Below are positions 15,928 through 25,824 of a stretch of 64,000 nucleotides of DNA, piece after piece. Within the stretch, counting starts at the first letter, position 1; each line of letters starts with the position of its first letter. The DNA comes from Janthinobacterium sp. BJB426 (GTDB lineage Bacteria > Pseudomonadota > Gammaproteobacteria > Burkholderiales > Burkholderiaceae_D), in contig NZ_PDZL01000004.1 in NCBI RefSeq assembly GCF_002735705.1, positions 1 to 64,000 of the forward strand. Reading direction: 5' to 3'. A program made the translations under genes and the position numbers. The notes beneath the pieces are model-generated. The model saw nothing but the letters and a program-made list of their open reading frames with translations. It did not search any database and was not told the origin of the DNA.

Positions 15928-17550
15928 ATGCCGCACATCGAAAGCAAACTCAATCCGCGCAGTGAAGATTTCAAGGCCAATGCCGCGGCCATGCAAGCCA
16001 TCGTCGACGATTTGCGCGACAAAGTGGAAAAGATCGCGGCCGGCGGCGGCGAGGCGGCGGCCGCCAAGCACCTGGCGCGCGGAAAACTGCTGCCGCGCGA
16101 CCGCGTGCAGATGCTGCTCGATCCCGGCACGCCCTTCCTCGAGTTTTCCCAGATGGCGGCCTACGCCATGTACCAGGACGCCAAAGGCGTCGATGCGGCG
16201 CCCGCCGCCGGCATCATCACCGGCATCGGCAGGGTCTCGGGCCAGGAATGCGTCATCGTGTGTAACGACGCTACCGTCAAGGGTGGCACGTATTACCCGA
16301 TGACGGTCAAAAAGCACTTGCGCGCCCAGGAAATCGCCGACCAGAACAACCTGCCGTGCATCTACCTGGTCGACTCGGGCGGCGCCAACCTGCCGAACCA
16401 GGACGACGTCTTCCCCGACCGCGACCATTTCGGCCGCATCTTCTACAACCAGGCGAATCTGTCGGCCAAGGGCATCCCGCAAATCGCCGTCGTGATGGGT
16501 TCTTGCACGGCCGGCGGCGCCTACGTGCCGGCCATGAGCGATGAATCGATCATCGTCAAGGAGCAGGGCACGATTTTCCTCGGCGGCCCGCCGCTGGTGA
16601 AAGCGGCGACAGGTGAAGTGGTGACGGCGGAAGACCTGGGCGGCGGCGACGTGCATACGCGCTTGTCCGGCGTGGTCGACCACCTGGCGCAAAACGATCT
16701 GCATGCGCTGTCGCTGGCGCGCACCATCGTCTCGAACCTGAACCGTAAAAAACCGCAGCAGATGGACTTGCGCGCATCCGTCGAGCCGAAATACCCGACG
16801 CAGGAACTGTACGGCGTCATCCCCGTCGATACGCGCAAGCCGTTCGACGTACGTGAAGTGATCGCGCGCATCGTCGACGGCAGCGATTTCGACGAATTCA
16901 AGGCCCGCTACGGCACCACCCTGATCTGCGGCTTTGCGCACATCTATGGCGTAAAAGTCGGCATCATCGCCAATAACGGCATCTTGTTCTCCGAATCGGC
17001 CCTGAAAGGCACGCATTTCATCGAATTGTGCTGCCAGCGCAAGATCCCGCTCGTCTTCCTGCAAAATATCACGGGCTTCATGGTGGGCCGCAAGTACGAA
17101 AACGAAGGCATTGCCCGCAATGGCGCCAAGATGGTGACCGCCGTGGCCACGGCCGCCGTGCCGAAATTCACCGTCATCATCGGCGGCAGCTTCGGCGCCG
17201 GCAACTACGGCATGTGCGGCCGCGCGTTTTCCCCCCGTTTCATGTGGATGTGGCCGAATGCGCGCATTTCCGTCATGGGCGGCGACCAGGCCGCTTCCGT
17301 GCTGGCCACCGTCAAGCGCGACGGCATCGAAGGCAAGGGCGGCGCATGGAGCGCGGACGAGGAAGCCGCCTTCAAGCAGCCGATCAAGGACCAATACGAA
17401 CACCAGGGCCACCCGTATTACGCCACCGCGCGCCTGTGGGATGATGGCGTGATCGACCCGGCCGACACCCGCATGGTGCTGGGCCTGGGCCTGTCCGCCG
17501 CCTTGAACGCGGAAATCCCGGACACGAAGTTCGGCGTATTCCGCATGTAA
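15928..17550 (+). CDS. mccB: Methylcrotonyl-CoA carboxylase, carboxyltransferase (beta) subunit
   Basis: Carboxyltransferase half of MCC (LiuB), which carboxylates 3-methylcrotonyl-CoA in leucine breakdown with the biotinylated alpha subunit. The 540-residue length is typical. The acyl-CoA and carboxybiotin oxyanion regions are visible: [13 protein letters not shown] and [16 protein letters not shown] in the N half, and [16 protein letters not shown] in the C half. AAGGA precedes the ATG. It is the first gene of a nine-gene colinear run. Its partner mccA lies 5.3 kb downstream, separated by liuC and four biotin genes. Confidence 0.95.
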   Translation: MPHIESKLNPRSEDFKANAAAMQAIVDDLRDKVEKIAAGGGEAAAAKHLARGKLLPRDRVQMLLDPGTPFLEFSQMAAYAMYQDAKGVDAAPAAGIITGIGRVSGQECVIVCNDATVKGGTYYPMTVKKHLRAQEIADQNNLPCIYLVDSGGANLPNQDDVFPDRDHFGRIFYNQANLSAKGIPQIAVVMGSCTAGGAYVPAMSDESIIVKEQGTIFLGGPPLVKAATGEVVTAEDLGGGDVHTRLSGVVDHLAQNDLHALSLARTIVSNLNRKKPQQMDLRASVEPKYPTQELYGVIPVDTRKPFDVREVIARIVDGSDFDEFKARYGTTLICGFAHIYGVKVGIIANNGILFSESALKGTHFIELCCQRKIPLVFLQNITGFMVGRKYENEGIARNGAKMVTAVATAAVPKFTVIIGGSFGAGNYGMCGRAFSPRFMWMWPNARISVMGGDQAASVLATVKRDGIEGKGGAWSADEEAAFKQPIKDQYEHQGHPYYATARLWDDGVIDPADTRMVLGLGLSAALNAEIPDTKFGVFRM

Positions 17551-17563
17551 GGGGGAGAAGACC

Positions 17564-18352
17564 ATGGAATTTGAAACCTTAAAGCTGGTCATCGAGGGCA
17601 ATGTCGCCACCGTGACCCTGAACCGTCCCGACGTGCGCAATGCCTTCAACGAGACGACGATCGCCGAACTGGCGCGCGCCTTCGAGGGTCTTGGGCGCAG
17701 CGACATGGTGCGCGCCATCGTGCTGGCGGCAAATGGCGCGGCCTTTTGCGCCGGTGCGGACCTGAACTGGATGAAGAAGATGGCAGGTTACACGCATGCC
17801 GAAAACCAGGCCGACGCGCTGCAGCTGGCGCAGATGCTGCGCACGATTTACCTGTGTCCGAAACCCGTGGTGGCGAAGGTCCAGGGCGACTGCTATGCGG
17901 GCGGCATGGGCCTCGTCGCCGCATGCGATATCATTCTGGTTGCGGAAGACGTGCATTTCTGCCTGAGCGAAGTGCGGCTGGGACTGATCCCGGCCACTAT
18001 TTCACCGTATGTCATCAAGGCCATGGGCGAAAACGCGGCACGCCGCTATTTCCTGACCGCGGAGCGATTCTCCGCCCAGGAAGCGTTGCGCGTCGGCTTT
18101 GCCCACGAGGTAGTCGAGGCAAGCGCGCTGGACGCGAAAACCGCCGAGGTGCTCAAAGCGCTGACGGGCAACAGCCCGCACGCCGTGGCGCAAGCGAAAA
18201 CGCTGGTGCGCGAGATCGTTGGCCAGCCGGTCAACGATGCGCTGCTGGCGGACAGCGCCGAGCGCATCGCGCAGATCCGCGCCTCGGAGCAGGGCCGCGA
18301 AGGCGTGCAATCGTTCCTCGACAAGCGCAAGCCGAGCTGGCTCATGGGCTAG
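17564..18352 (+). CDS. liuC: Enoyl-CoA hydratase/isomerase, probable 3-methylglutaconyl-CoA hydratase
   Basis: Crotonase-fold enzyme of 262 residues with the oxyanion-hole segments AAFCAGADLNWM and GGMGLVAACD and the acidic residues expected of hydratases (SEVRLGLIPA). Between mccB and mccA the expected step is hydration of 3-methylglutaconyl-CoA to HMG-CoA. A GGGGGAG ribosome site precedes the ATG, 13 bases after mccB. The specific substrate is inferred from the operon, since crotonase sequences alone do not fix it. Confidence 0.88.
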   Translation: MEFETLKLVIEGNVATVTLNRPDVRNAFNETTIAELARAFEGLGRSDMVRAIVLAANGAAFCAGADLNWMKKMAGYTHAENQADALQLAQMLRTIYLCPKPVVAKVQGDCYAGGMGLVAACDIILVAEDVHFCLSEVRLGLIPATISPYVIKAMGENAARRYFLTAERFSAQEALRVGFAHEVVEASALDAKTAEVLKALTGNSPHAVAQAKTLVREIVGQPVNDALLADSAERIAQIRASEQGREGVQSFLDKRKPSWLMG

Positions 18353-18371
18353 CAATATCATTGGAGCAGTT

Positions 18372-19700
18372 TTGAAAGTAGAAAAACAATCGGGCTGGGT
18401 CGAACGCAGTCTGCGCAGCGTGTGGCATCCGTGCACGCAAATGCAGCACCACGAGACTGTACCGCTCATCCCCGTCAGCCATGGCCGCGGCGCCTGGCTG
18501 TACGACCACGAAGGCCGACGCTACCTGGATGCCATCAGCTCCTGGTGGGTGAACCTGTTCGGCCATGCGAATCCGCGCATCAATGCGGAACTCAAGGACC
18601 AGCTGGACCGCCTGGAACACGCGATGCTGGCCGGCTTCACGCATGAACCGGTGATCGAACTGTCGGAAAAGCTCTCTGCGCTCACCGGCGGCGTGCTTGG
18701 CCACAGCTTTTACGCATCCGACGGGGCGTCGGCCGTGGAAATCGCCCTGAAAATGAGTTTTCACGCCTGGCGCAACAGCGGCAAGAGTGAAAAGCAGGAA
18801 TTCGTCTGCCTGAAGGGCAGCTACCACGGCGAAACCATCGGCGCCCTGGCCGTCACCGACGTCGCGCTGTTCAAGGATGCCTATGGCCCCCTGCTGCGTG
18901 CCACGCAAACGGTGATGTCGCCCGACTTCCGCCAGACGCAGGAAGCCGAAACCGCTGAAGATGTGGCGCGCCGCGCCGCCTTTGAAGTGGAACAGCTGTT
19001 CCAGGAAAAAGCGGACAAAATCGCCGCCATCATCATCGAGCCGCTGGTGCAGTGCGCCACCGGCATGGCCATGCACGACCCGCTGTACCTGTCCTTGGTG
19101 CGCGCCCTGTGCGACCGTTATCAAGTCCATTTGATCCTCGATGAAATCGCCGTCGGCTGCGGCCGCACGGGCACCTTCTTCGCGTGCGAACAGGCCGGCA
19201 TCTGGCCCGATTTCGTCTGCCTGTCGAAAGGCATCAGCGGCGGTTATTTGCCGTTATCGCTGGTGATGACGCGCGAAGATATCTATCAAGCCTTCTACAG
19301 CACCGACGTGCGCCGCGGCTTTTTGCATTCGCACTCGTACACGGGCAATCCGCTGGCCTGCCGCGCGGCGCTGGCGACCTTGTCGATCTTCGAGGAAGAC
19401 GATGTGCTGGCGGCCAACCGGGTGCGCGCCGAAAAAATCACGCGCGCCCTGGCGCCGCTGGCGCAGCACGAGCGCGTAAAACACTTCCGCCAGCAGGGCA
19501 TGATCTGGGCGTTTGACGCCGTCGATGCGGCACCCGACTTTTCGCGCCGTTTCTTCAGCACGGCGCTGGAACATGAACTGCTGATGCGCCCCATCGGCTC
19601 CACCGTCTACCTGATGCCGCCGTACATCCTCGACGACGCCGAAATCGCGGGCCTGGGCCAGCAGACGCTTGCCGTCTTCAACAAAGTGATCGGAGCCTGA
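18372..19700 (+). CDS. bioA: Adenosylmethionine-8-amino-7-oxononanoate aminotransferase
   Basis: PLP enzyme converting KAPA to DAPA with SAM as amino donor, the third-last step of biotin synthesis. The 442-residue protein shows BioA hallmarks: SVWHPCTQM near the N-terminus, [13 protein letters not shown], and the PLP-lysine region [13 protein letters not shown]. Translation most likely begins at TTG 18372: a GGAG site sits five bases upstream and the first ATG would delete the conserved N-terminus. It begins 19 bases after liuC, with no room for a normal independent promoter. Confidence 0.93.
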   Translation: MKVEKQSGWVERSLRSVWHPCTQMQHHETVPLIPVSHGRGAWLYDHEGRRYLDAISSWWVNLFGHANPRINAELKDQLDRLEHAMLAGFTHEPVIELSEKLSALTGGVLGHSFYASDGASAVEIALKMSFHAWRNSGKSEKQEFVCLKGSYHGETIGALAVTDVALFKDAYGPLLRATQTVMSPDFRQTQEAETAEDVARRAAFEVEQLFQEKADKIAAIIIEPLVQCATGMAMHDPLYLSLVRALCDRYQVHLILDEIAVGCGRTGTFFACEQAGIWPDFVCLSKGISGGYLPLSLVMTREDIYQAFYSTDVRRGFLHSHSYTGNPLACRAALATLSIFEEDDVLAANRVRAEKITRALAPLAQHERVKHFRQQGMIWAFDAVDAAPDFSRRFFSTALEHELLMRPIGSTVYLMPPYILDDAEIAGLGQQTLAVFNKVIGA

Positions 19701-19701
19701 G

Positions 19702-20898
19702 ATGGAACTGATCGCGCGCTTGAAGCAGCAGTTGCAGAGGCTGGAAGAGCGCAGCCTGATCCGCCGCCGCCGCACCGTCGACACGCCGTGCGCACCGCGC
19801 CTGACGGTCGATGGCCGCGCCATGCTGGCCTTTTGCAGCAATGACTACCTGGGCCTGGCGTCGCATCCGCGCATCGTCGCCGCGCTGAAAGAGGGCGCCG
19901 ACCTGTATGGCGCAGGCAGCGGCGCTTCGCACCTGATCAGCGGCCATAGCCGCGCCCACGCGCAGCTGGAAGAGCGCCTGGCAGATTTCGTGGGCGCCAA
20001 CCTGGAACAGGCGCGCGCCCTGTATTTTTGCACCGGCTACATGGCCAACCTGGCCGTGCTGACCGCCCTGTCGGCGGGCGATGCGGACACCGAGATTTTT
20101 TCGGAAGCGCTGAATCACGCTTCGCTGATCGATGGCACGCGCCTGGCGCGCGTGAAAACGCGCGTGTATCCGCATGCCGACCTCGATGCCCTGGCGGCCC
20201 TGCTGGCGGCCAGCACGGCGAAAACCAAGATCGTCGTCACCGACAGCGTCTTCAGCATGGATGGCGACCTGGCGCCGCTGCCCGCGCTGCTGGCCCTGTG
20301 CGAACAATACGGCGCCTGGCTGGTGGTTGACGACGCGCACGGCTTCGGCGCGCTGGGAACCAATGGCCGCGGCGCGCTGGAACACTTCGACCTGCATTCA
20401 CCCTACCTCGTATACGTGGGCACCCTGGGCAAGTCGGCCGGCGTGGGCGGCGCCTTTGTTTGCGCGCACGAAGCCGTGATCGACACCCTGATCCAGAAGG
20501 CGCGCCCCTACATCTTCACGACGGCCGCCGCGCCCGCGCTCGCGCATGCGCTCCTGGCCAGCCTGGACATCATCGCCGGGGACGAAGGAAAACAACGTCG
20601 CATGCACCTGGCCGCGCTGGTGGCGCAATGGAACGAGGGCTTGCAACTGCAGCACTGGCAAGCCTTGCCGTCCGTGACCGCCATCCAGCCCGTCATCATT
20701 GGCGAGAATGCCGACATGCTGGACATCGCCGCCCACCTTTACCAGCAGGGCCTGTGGGTCGGCGCCATCCGCCCGCCCACCGTGCCAGCCGGGTCGGCGC
20801 GCCTGCGCGTGACTCTGTCAGCCGGCCACACGGCGCAGGAGGTGGCCCAATTGATCAACGCAGTCAACACCCTGGAAAGGAATCGCCATGAGCCTTGA
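19702..20898 (+). CDS. bioF: 8-amino-7-oxononanoate synthase
   Basis: PLP-dependent alpha-oxoamine synthase condensing pimeloyl-ACP/CoA with L-alanine. The 398-residue protein contains the [13 protein letters not shown] substrate motif, DDAHGFG, and the PLP-lysine region [14 protein letters not shown]. Its ATG begins one base after the bioA stop, with a GGAG site inside bioA. The end overlaps bioD by 11 bases, so the three genes are translationally packed. Confidence 0.95.
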   Translation: MELIARLKQQLQRLEERSLIRRRRTVDTPCAPRLTVDGRAMLAFCSNDYLGLASHPRIVAALKEGADLYGAGSGASHLISGHSRAHAQLEERLADFVGANLEQARALYFCTGYMANLAVLTALSAGDADTEIFSEALNHASLIDGTRLARVKTRVYPHADLDALAALLAASTAKTKIVVTDSVFSMDGDLAPLPALLALCEQYGAWLVVDDAHGFGALGTNGRGALEHFDLHSPYLVYVGTLGKSAGVGGAFVCAHEAVIDTLIQKARPYIFTTAAAPALAHALLASLDIIAGDEGKQRRMHLAALVAQWNEGLQLQHWQALPSVTAIQPVIIGENADMLDIAAHLYQQGLWVGAIRPPTVPAGSARLRVTLSAGHTAQEVAQLINAVNTLERNRHEP

Positions 20899-21679
20899 TG
20901 ACCCTATCGTGGCGGAAGTGCTGGCGGACCTGGCGCCGGCCGTGCAGCCGGCGCCGGCCACTGCCGGCCTGCCCTCGCGCTTTGCCTGTTTCGTCACCGG
21001 CACCGACACGGAAATCGGCAAGACCTTGACGTCGTCGGCCCTTCTGCACGCGCTCGTTGCGCGCGGCGTGCGTGCCTGCGGCATGAAGCCGGTCGCCGCC
21101 GGCGCCGAGATGCGCGACGGTGAACTGCATAATGAAGACGCCGACAGCCTGATCGCCGCCGGCAACGTCACCATGCTGCGCAGCCTGACGACACCCTACA
21201 TGCTGAAGGAGCCGGCGGCGCCGCATATCGCCGCCGCGCTCGAAGGCGTGAGCATCGAATCGGTGCCGATCCTGGCCGCCTACCTGGAAATCGCCGCCGC
21301 CTCGGACGCCGTGGTGGTCGAAGGCGTGGGCGGTTTCCGCGTGCCGCTGTCGCCCGGCTTTGATTCGGCCGACCTGGCGCAGCAGCTCGATTTGCCCGTG
21401 ATCCTCGTGGTCGGCATGCGCCTGGGCTGCATCAGCCAGGCCTTGCTGACGCTGGAAGCCATCGAAGCGCGCGGCCTGACGGTGATCGGCTGGGTGGCCA
21501 ACACCCTGGAAGTGGAAATGCGCTTCCTCGACGAAAATATCGATGCGCTGATCGAGCGCATCCCGGCGCCGCTGCTGGGCAAGGTACCGCGCCTGGCGCA
21601 ACCGGGCGCGCAAGCGGCAGCGGCGTATCTCGATTTCACCGGCTTGCCGAACTGGCCGGCGCAGCATCCCAACACTTAA
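20888..21679 (+). CDS. bioD: Dethiobiotin synthetase
   Basis: ATP-dependent carboxylation of DAPA to dethiobiotin. The 263-residue protein has the P-loop GTDTEIGKT (about residues 38-46), the KPVAAG segment and the [11 protein letters not shown] substrate loop. About 35 extra residues precede the P-loop core, compared with roughly 225 residues in E. coli BioD. It overlaps bioF by 11 bases; an AAAGGA site supports the ATG. Confidence 0.94.
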   Translation: MSLDDPIVAEVLADLAPAVQPAPATAGLPSRFACFVTGTDTEIGKTLTSSALLHALVARGVRACGMKPVAAGAEMRDGELHNEDADSLIAAGNVTMLRSLTTPYMLKEPAAPHIAAALEGVSIESVPILAAYLEIAAASDAVVVEGVGGFRVPLSPGFDSADLAQQLDLPVILVVGMRLGCISQALLTLEAIEARGLTVIGWVANTLEVEMRFLDENIDALIERIPAPLLGKVPRLAQPGAQAAAAYLDFTGLPNWPAQHPNT

Positions 21680-21711
21680 TGTAGCTAAAAAATAGAAACG
21701 AAGGAATCACC

Positions 21712-22758
21712 ATGTCTTTAGTCCAAGAAGCAGCAAAAACCGTCGAACTGCACCGTCCTGCGGCGCGCATCACCCTGCCGGAAGCGGCCACCTGGCCCAT
21801 CGCCGATGTGCTGGCCCTGTTTGACCTGCCTTTCAATGACCTGATGTTCAAGGCCCAGCAAACCCACCGCATCAACTTCCCCGATGGCGATGTGGAACTG
21901 GCGACCCTGCTATCGATCAAGACGGGCGGCTGCGAGGAAGACTGCGGCTACTGCCCGCAAGCGGCCCGCTACGACACGGGCGTGGAAGCGAAAAAAATCC
22001 TCGACATCGACACGGTGCTCGACGCGGCCCGCCAGGCAAAAGCCAACGGCGCCACGCGCTTCTGCATGGGCGCCGCCTGGCGCGGCCCGAAGGACCGCGA
22101 CATGGAAAAAGTCGAAGAGATGGTGAGCAAGGTCAAGGCGCTGGGCCTGGAAACATGCGCTACTTTGGGCATGCTGGAAGAAGGACAAGCGGACCGCCTG
22201 AAAAACGCGGGCCTGGACTTCTACAACCATAACCTCGATACAGCGCCCGAGTTTTACGACAACGTCATCTCGACGCGCGAATATCAGGACCGCCTCGATA
22301 CTTTGGGCCGCGTGCGCGAAGCGGGCTTGAAAGTGTGCTGCGGCGGCATCGTCGGCATGGGCGAAACGCGCTTGCAGCGCGCGGGCCTGATCGCCCAGCT
22401 GGCCAATTTGAATCCGTATCCGGAATCGGTGCCCGTGAATCACCTGGTGCAGGTGGAAGGCACGCCTTTGTTTGGACTGGAAGCGCTGGATCCGTTCGAA
22501 TTCGTGCGCACGATTGCCGTCGCACGCATCACCATGCCGAAAGCGCGCGTGCGTTTGTCGGCGGGCCGCCGCCAGATGGGCGAAGCCGTGCAAGCCATGT
22601 GCTTCCTGGCTGGCGCCAACTCCATCTTCTACGGCGACAAGCTGCTCACCACCGACAACCCGGAAGCGGAAGACGACCGCGTCTTGCTCGGTAAGCTGGG
22701 CTTGCAGACGCGCGGCGCCATGCTCGACTCGGTACAGAAAGAGAAGTGCGGCTGCTGA
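21712..22758 (+). CDS. bioB: Biotin synthase
   Basis: Radical-SAM enzyme that inserts sulfur into dethiobiotin. The 348-residue protein has the CX3CX2C cluster motif CEEDCGYC (Cys74, Cys78, Cys81) and further conserved Asn/Cys/Arg positions (YNHNLDT, GETRLQR, SAGRR). It is the last biotin gene of the bioA-F-D-B run and lies 94 bases before mccA, with a hairpin between them. bioC and bioH are not in the window. Confidence 0.97.
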   Translation: MSLVQEAAKTVELHRPAARITLPEAATWPIADVLALFDLPFNDLMFKAQQTHRINFPDGDVELATLLSIKTGGCEEDCGYCPQAARYDTGVEAKKILDIDTVLDAARQAKANGATRFCMGAAWRGPKDRDMEKVEEMVSKVKALGLETCATLGMLEEGQADRLKNAGLDFYNHNLDTAPEFYDNVISTREYQDRLDTLGRVREAGLKVCCGGIVGMGETRLQRAGLIAQLANLNPYPESVPVNHLVQVEGTPLFGLEALDPFEFVRTIAVARITMPKARVRLSAGRRQMGEAVQAMCFLAGANSIFYGDKLLTTDNPEAEDDRVLLGKLGLQTRGAMLDSVQKEKCGC

Positions 22759-22769
22759 TCCAGCCCATC

Positions 22770-22796
22770 GGAATGCGCTCCACCAGGGCGCATTCC
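22770..22796 (+). other. Intergenic hairpin between bioB and mccA
   Basis: Perfect 9-bp stem GGAATGCGC / GCGCATTCC with a 9-base loop, 11 bases after the bioB stop. No T-run follows, so read-through into mccA is expected. It could partially terminate, or protect the bio part of the transcript so that bio and mcc levels differ. Confidence 0.55.
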
Positions 22797-22852
22797 TCAC
22801 AGCGACACCTCAGATAAAAAACTTCCAGCCACGAGCTGCAAAGAGAGAGACC

Positions 22853-24880
22853 ATGTTCACTAAAATCCTGATCGCCAACCGCGGCGAAATCGCTTGCCGT
22901 GTCGCCGCTACCGCGCGCCGCATGGGTATCCAGACCGTCGCCGTATATTCGGAAGCAGACGCCAACGCCAAGCACGTCGCCGTGTGCGACGAAGCGGTGC
23001 TGATCGGCCCCGCGCCGGCCAAGGAAAGCTATCTGTGCGGCGACAAGATCATCGCCGTGGCGCTGGCGACAGGGGCGCAGGCGATCCACCCCGGCTATGG
23101 CTTCCTCTCCGAGAACGCCGACTTCGCCGACGCCTGCGCCACTGCGGGCCTGGTCTTCATCGGCCCGCCGGCGTCCGCCATGCGCGCCATGGGCTCCAAG
23201 TCGGCCGCCAAGTCGCTGATGGAAAAAGCAAATGTGCCGCTGGTGCCCGGCTACCACGGCGAAGAACAGGATGCGGATTTCCTGCACGGCCAAGCCGACA
23301 AGATCGGCTACCCCGTGCTGCTGAAGGCGTCGGCCGGCGGCGGCGGCAAGGGCATGCGCGTCATCGACAACAGCGCCGACTTCAAGGCGGCACTGGCCTC
23401 GTGCAAGCGCGAAGCGATCAGCTCTTTCGGCGACGACAAGGTGCTGGCCGAAAAATACCTGTCGCGTCCGCGGCATATCGAAATTCAGGTGTTCGCCGAC
23501 ACCCTGGGCAACTGCATCTACCTGTTCGAGCGCGACTGCTCGGTGCAGCGCCGCCATCAAAAGGTACTGGAAGAAGCGCCGGCGCCGGGTATGCCGCTTG
23601 ACCGCCGCGCGGCCATGGGCGAAGCGGCCGTCGCCGCTGCCAAGGCTGTTGGCTATGTCGGTGCGGGCACGGTCGAATTCATCGCCAACCAGGATGGTTC
23701 GTTCTACTTCATGGAAATGAACACGCGCCTGCAAGTGGAACACCCGGTGACGGAAATGATCACCGGCACCGACCTGGTGGAATGGCAGTTGCGCGTCGCC
23801 TTTGGCGAGCCGCTGCCGAAAAAACAGAGCGAACTGGCGATCCACGGCCACGCCATCGAGGCGCGCATCTACGCGGAAAATCCGGAGAAGGGCTTCCTGC
23901 CGTCGATCGGCACCCTACGCCACATGCAGTCGCCATCGGCCGTCACGTTCGAACTGGGTGGCACGCTGGTTCCGGCCGCCGTGCGCATCGATTCGGGCGT
24001 GCGCGAGGGCGATGCGATTTCACCATTCTACGACCCGATGATCGCCAAGCTGATCGTCTGGGGCGCGGACCGCCGCGAAGCGCTGGCACGCATGGCGCAG
24101 GCGCTGGCCGACTACCAGATCGTGGGACTGGCCAGCAATATCGCCTTTTTGAAACGCCTGGTCGAAGGCCAGGCGTTTGCCAGCGCCGACCTCGATACGG
24201 GTTTGATCGAGCGCAATCACGACACGCTGTTCCCCGCCCTGCAGGCGGCGCCCGACACGGCCCTGGCGCTGGCGTCCGTCGCCCTGCTGCTGGAAGAAAA
24301 AGCGGCCGCCGAAGCGCAATCGCTGCAGCGCGCCGACCCGTGGGGCAATGCCCTGGGCTGGCGTCTGAACAGCACCCTGGGACGCAGCCTGGCATTTGCC
24401 GACGAATTCACCTTGGCCAGCGAGGGCAAGGCCTATACCGCGCGCGTTGCCTACAAGACGGATGGCTGGCTGTTCAACGGCCAGCCCTTGAGCCTGACGG
24501 CGCACCAAGGCAACGAGCTGCACATCAAACTCGGTGAACGTGCCGTGCACGGCACGGTGCTGCGCGACGGCGAACAGTTCCACGTGTTTACCAGCGGCTT
24601 GCACCATACCCTGCATTACAGCGACCCGATGGCGCATGCGGGCGAAGTGGAAGCAGAAGGCGGCCGCCTGACGGCGCCGATGCCGGGCAAGGTCGTCGCC
24701 GTGCTGGTGAACAAAGGCCAGGACGTCAAGAAGGGCGAGCCGTTGGTCATCATGGAAGCGATGAAGATGGAGCACACGATCGCCGCGCCGCACGACGGCC
24801 TGGTGGAAGACGTGCTGTATGCCGTCGGCGACCAGGTGGCCGACGGCGCGCCGCTGCTGGCCTTCAAGGCTGCCGCATAA
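22853..24880 (+). CDS. mccA: Methylcrotonyl-CoA carboxylase, biotin-carboxylase/carrier (alpha) subunit
   Basis: The 675-residue protein carries biotin carboxylase (about residues 1-445; ATP-grasp loop KASAGGGGKGM and EMNTRLQVEHPVTE) and a C-terminal biotinyl domain with EAMKMEH, biotin on about Lys638. It is LiuD in leucine catabolism, working with MccB. GAGAGAG precedes the ATG. The protein needs biotin made by the four genes just upstream. Acetyl- or propionyl-CoA carboxylase alpha subunits look similar; the operon decides for MCC. Confidence 0.94.
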   Translation: MFTKILIANRGEIACRVAATARRMGIQTVAVYSEADANAKHVAVCDEAVLIGPAPAKESYLCGDKIIAVALATGAQAIHPGYGFLSENADFADACATAGLVFIGPPASAMRAMGSKSAAKSLMEKANVPLVPGYHGEEQDADFLHGQADKIGYPVLLKASAGGGGKGMRVIDNSADFKAALASCKREAISSFGDDKVLAEKYLSRPRHIEIQVFADTLGNCIYLFERDCSVQRRHQKVLEEAPAPGMPLDRRAAMGEAAVAAAKAVGYVGAGTVEFIANQDGSFYFMEMNTRLQVEHPVTEMITGTDLVEWQLRVAFGEPLPKKQSELAIHGHAIEARIYAENPEKGFLPSIGTLRHMQSPSAVTFELGGTLVPAAVRIDSGVREGDAISPFYDPMIAKLIVWGADRREALARMAQALADYQIVGLASNIAFLKRLVEGQAFASADLDTGLIERNHDTLFPALQAAPDTALALASVALLLEEKAAAEAQSLQRADPWGNALGWRLNSTLGRSLAFADEFTLASEGKAYTARVAYKTDGWLFNGQPLSLTAHQGNELHIKLGERAVHGTVLRDGEQFHVFTSGLHHTLHYSDPMAHAGEVEAEGGRLTAPMPGKVVAVLVNKGQDVKKGEPLVIMEAMKMEHTIAAPHDGLVEDVLYAVGDQVADGAPLLAFKAAA

Positions 24881-24890
24881 GGCAGCCACG

Positions 24891-25823
24891 ATGCGCATCC
24901 TGTTACAACGTTCGGATGGCAAGGAAGCAGCGTGGATCAGCGACTTCCGCGACTTGCTGCCCGAGGCCGACATTATCTTCTGGCGCGAAGGCGAAGCGCT
25001 CGCGCCATGCGACTACGCCGTCGTGTGGCAACCGCCGGCGGCCATGCTGCCCGAGCTGGCCAACGTCAAGGCCATCTTCAACACGGGCGCCGGCGTCGAC
25101 GCGCTGTTGAAATTCGGCGAGGCGCTGCCCGCCCAGGTGCCGCTGGTGCGTCTGGACGACGCGGGCATGGGCGTGCAGATGGCCGAATATGTGAGCCACG
25201 CCGTGCTGCGCCACTTCCGCCGCTTCGACGACTACGAGGCGCAGGGCCACGCCGGCACCTGGCAGCCGCTGCCTGCCTTCGACAAGGCGGATTTCCCCGT
25301 CGGTGTGCTGGGCATGGGGGTGCTGGGCACCCGCGTGCTGCAAGCGCTGGCGCAATTTGAATTCCCGCTGCGCGGCTGGAGCCGCAGCCACAAGCACGTC
25401 GATGGCGTCGAATGCTTTGCGGGCGAGGAGGGGCTGGAAGCATTCTTGCGCGGCACGCGCGTGCTGGTGTGCATGCTGCCGCTCACGCCGGACACGCATA
25501 ACCTGCTCGACCGCGCGCGCCTGTCGATGCTGCTGCCGGGTGCCTACGTCATCAACGTGGCGCGCGGCGCGCATCTGGCCGAACCGGATTTATTGACCCT
25601 GATCCGTTCCGGGCATATCGCCGGGGCGACCCTCGACGTGTTCCGCAACGAGCCGCTGCCGCAGCAGCACCCGTTCTGGCAAGAACCCCGCATCACCATC
25701 ACGCCGCATATTTCGGCCGCCACCCTGCGCCGCGAAAGCGTGGCGCAGATCGCCGCCAAGATGCGCCGCCTGCAAGCCGGAGACTCTGTCGCCGGCATCG
25801 TCAACCGTTTGCAAGGATATTGA
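24891..25823 (+). CDS. ghrA: Glyoxylate/hydroxypyruvate reductase A-like 2-hydroxyacid dehydrogenase
   Basis: NAD(P)H-dependent D-2-hydroxyacid dehydrogenase of 310 residues. The Rossmann motif is GVLGMGVLGTRVLQAL (about residues 137-152), followed by the NVARG arginine, a downstream acidic residue (FRNEPLP) and the catalytic histidine in ITPHISA. The pattern matches E. coli GhrA. It starts ten bases after mccA and ends one base before mvaB, so it is cotranscribed with leucine degradation, where it is not a standard step. Its role there is unknown. Confidence 0.88.
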   Translation: MRILLQRSDGKEAAWISDFRDLLPEADIIFWREGEALAPCDYAVVWQPPAAMLPELANVKAIFNTGAGVDALLKFGEALPAQVPLVRLDDAGMGVQMAEYVSHAVLRHFRRFDDYEAQGHAGTWQPLPAFDKADFPVGVLGMGVLGTRVLQALAQFEFPLRGWSRSHKHVDGVECFAGEEGLEAFLRGTRVLVCMLPLTPDTHNLLDRARLSMLLPGAYVINVARGAHLAEPDLLTLIRSGHIAGATLDVFRNEPLPQQHPFWQEPRITITPHISAATLRRESVAQIAAKMRRLQAGDSVAGIVNRLQGY

Positions 25824-25824
25824 A

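Noticed and set aside
15910..17718. A 602-codon minus-strand open frame
   Set aside because: Fully antisense to mccB, whose protein is unmistakable. The reverse frame is low-complexity and resembles nothing.
22472..22852. 5' extension of mccA back into bioB
   Set aside because: The added residues are an out-of-frame reading of bioB. Biotin-carboxylase homology and a ribosome site begin at 22853.
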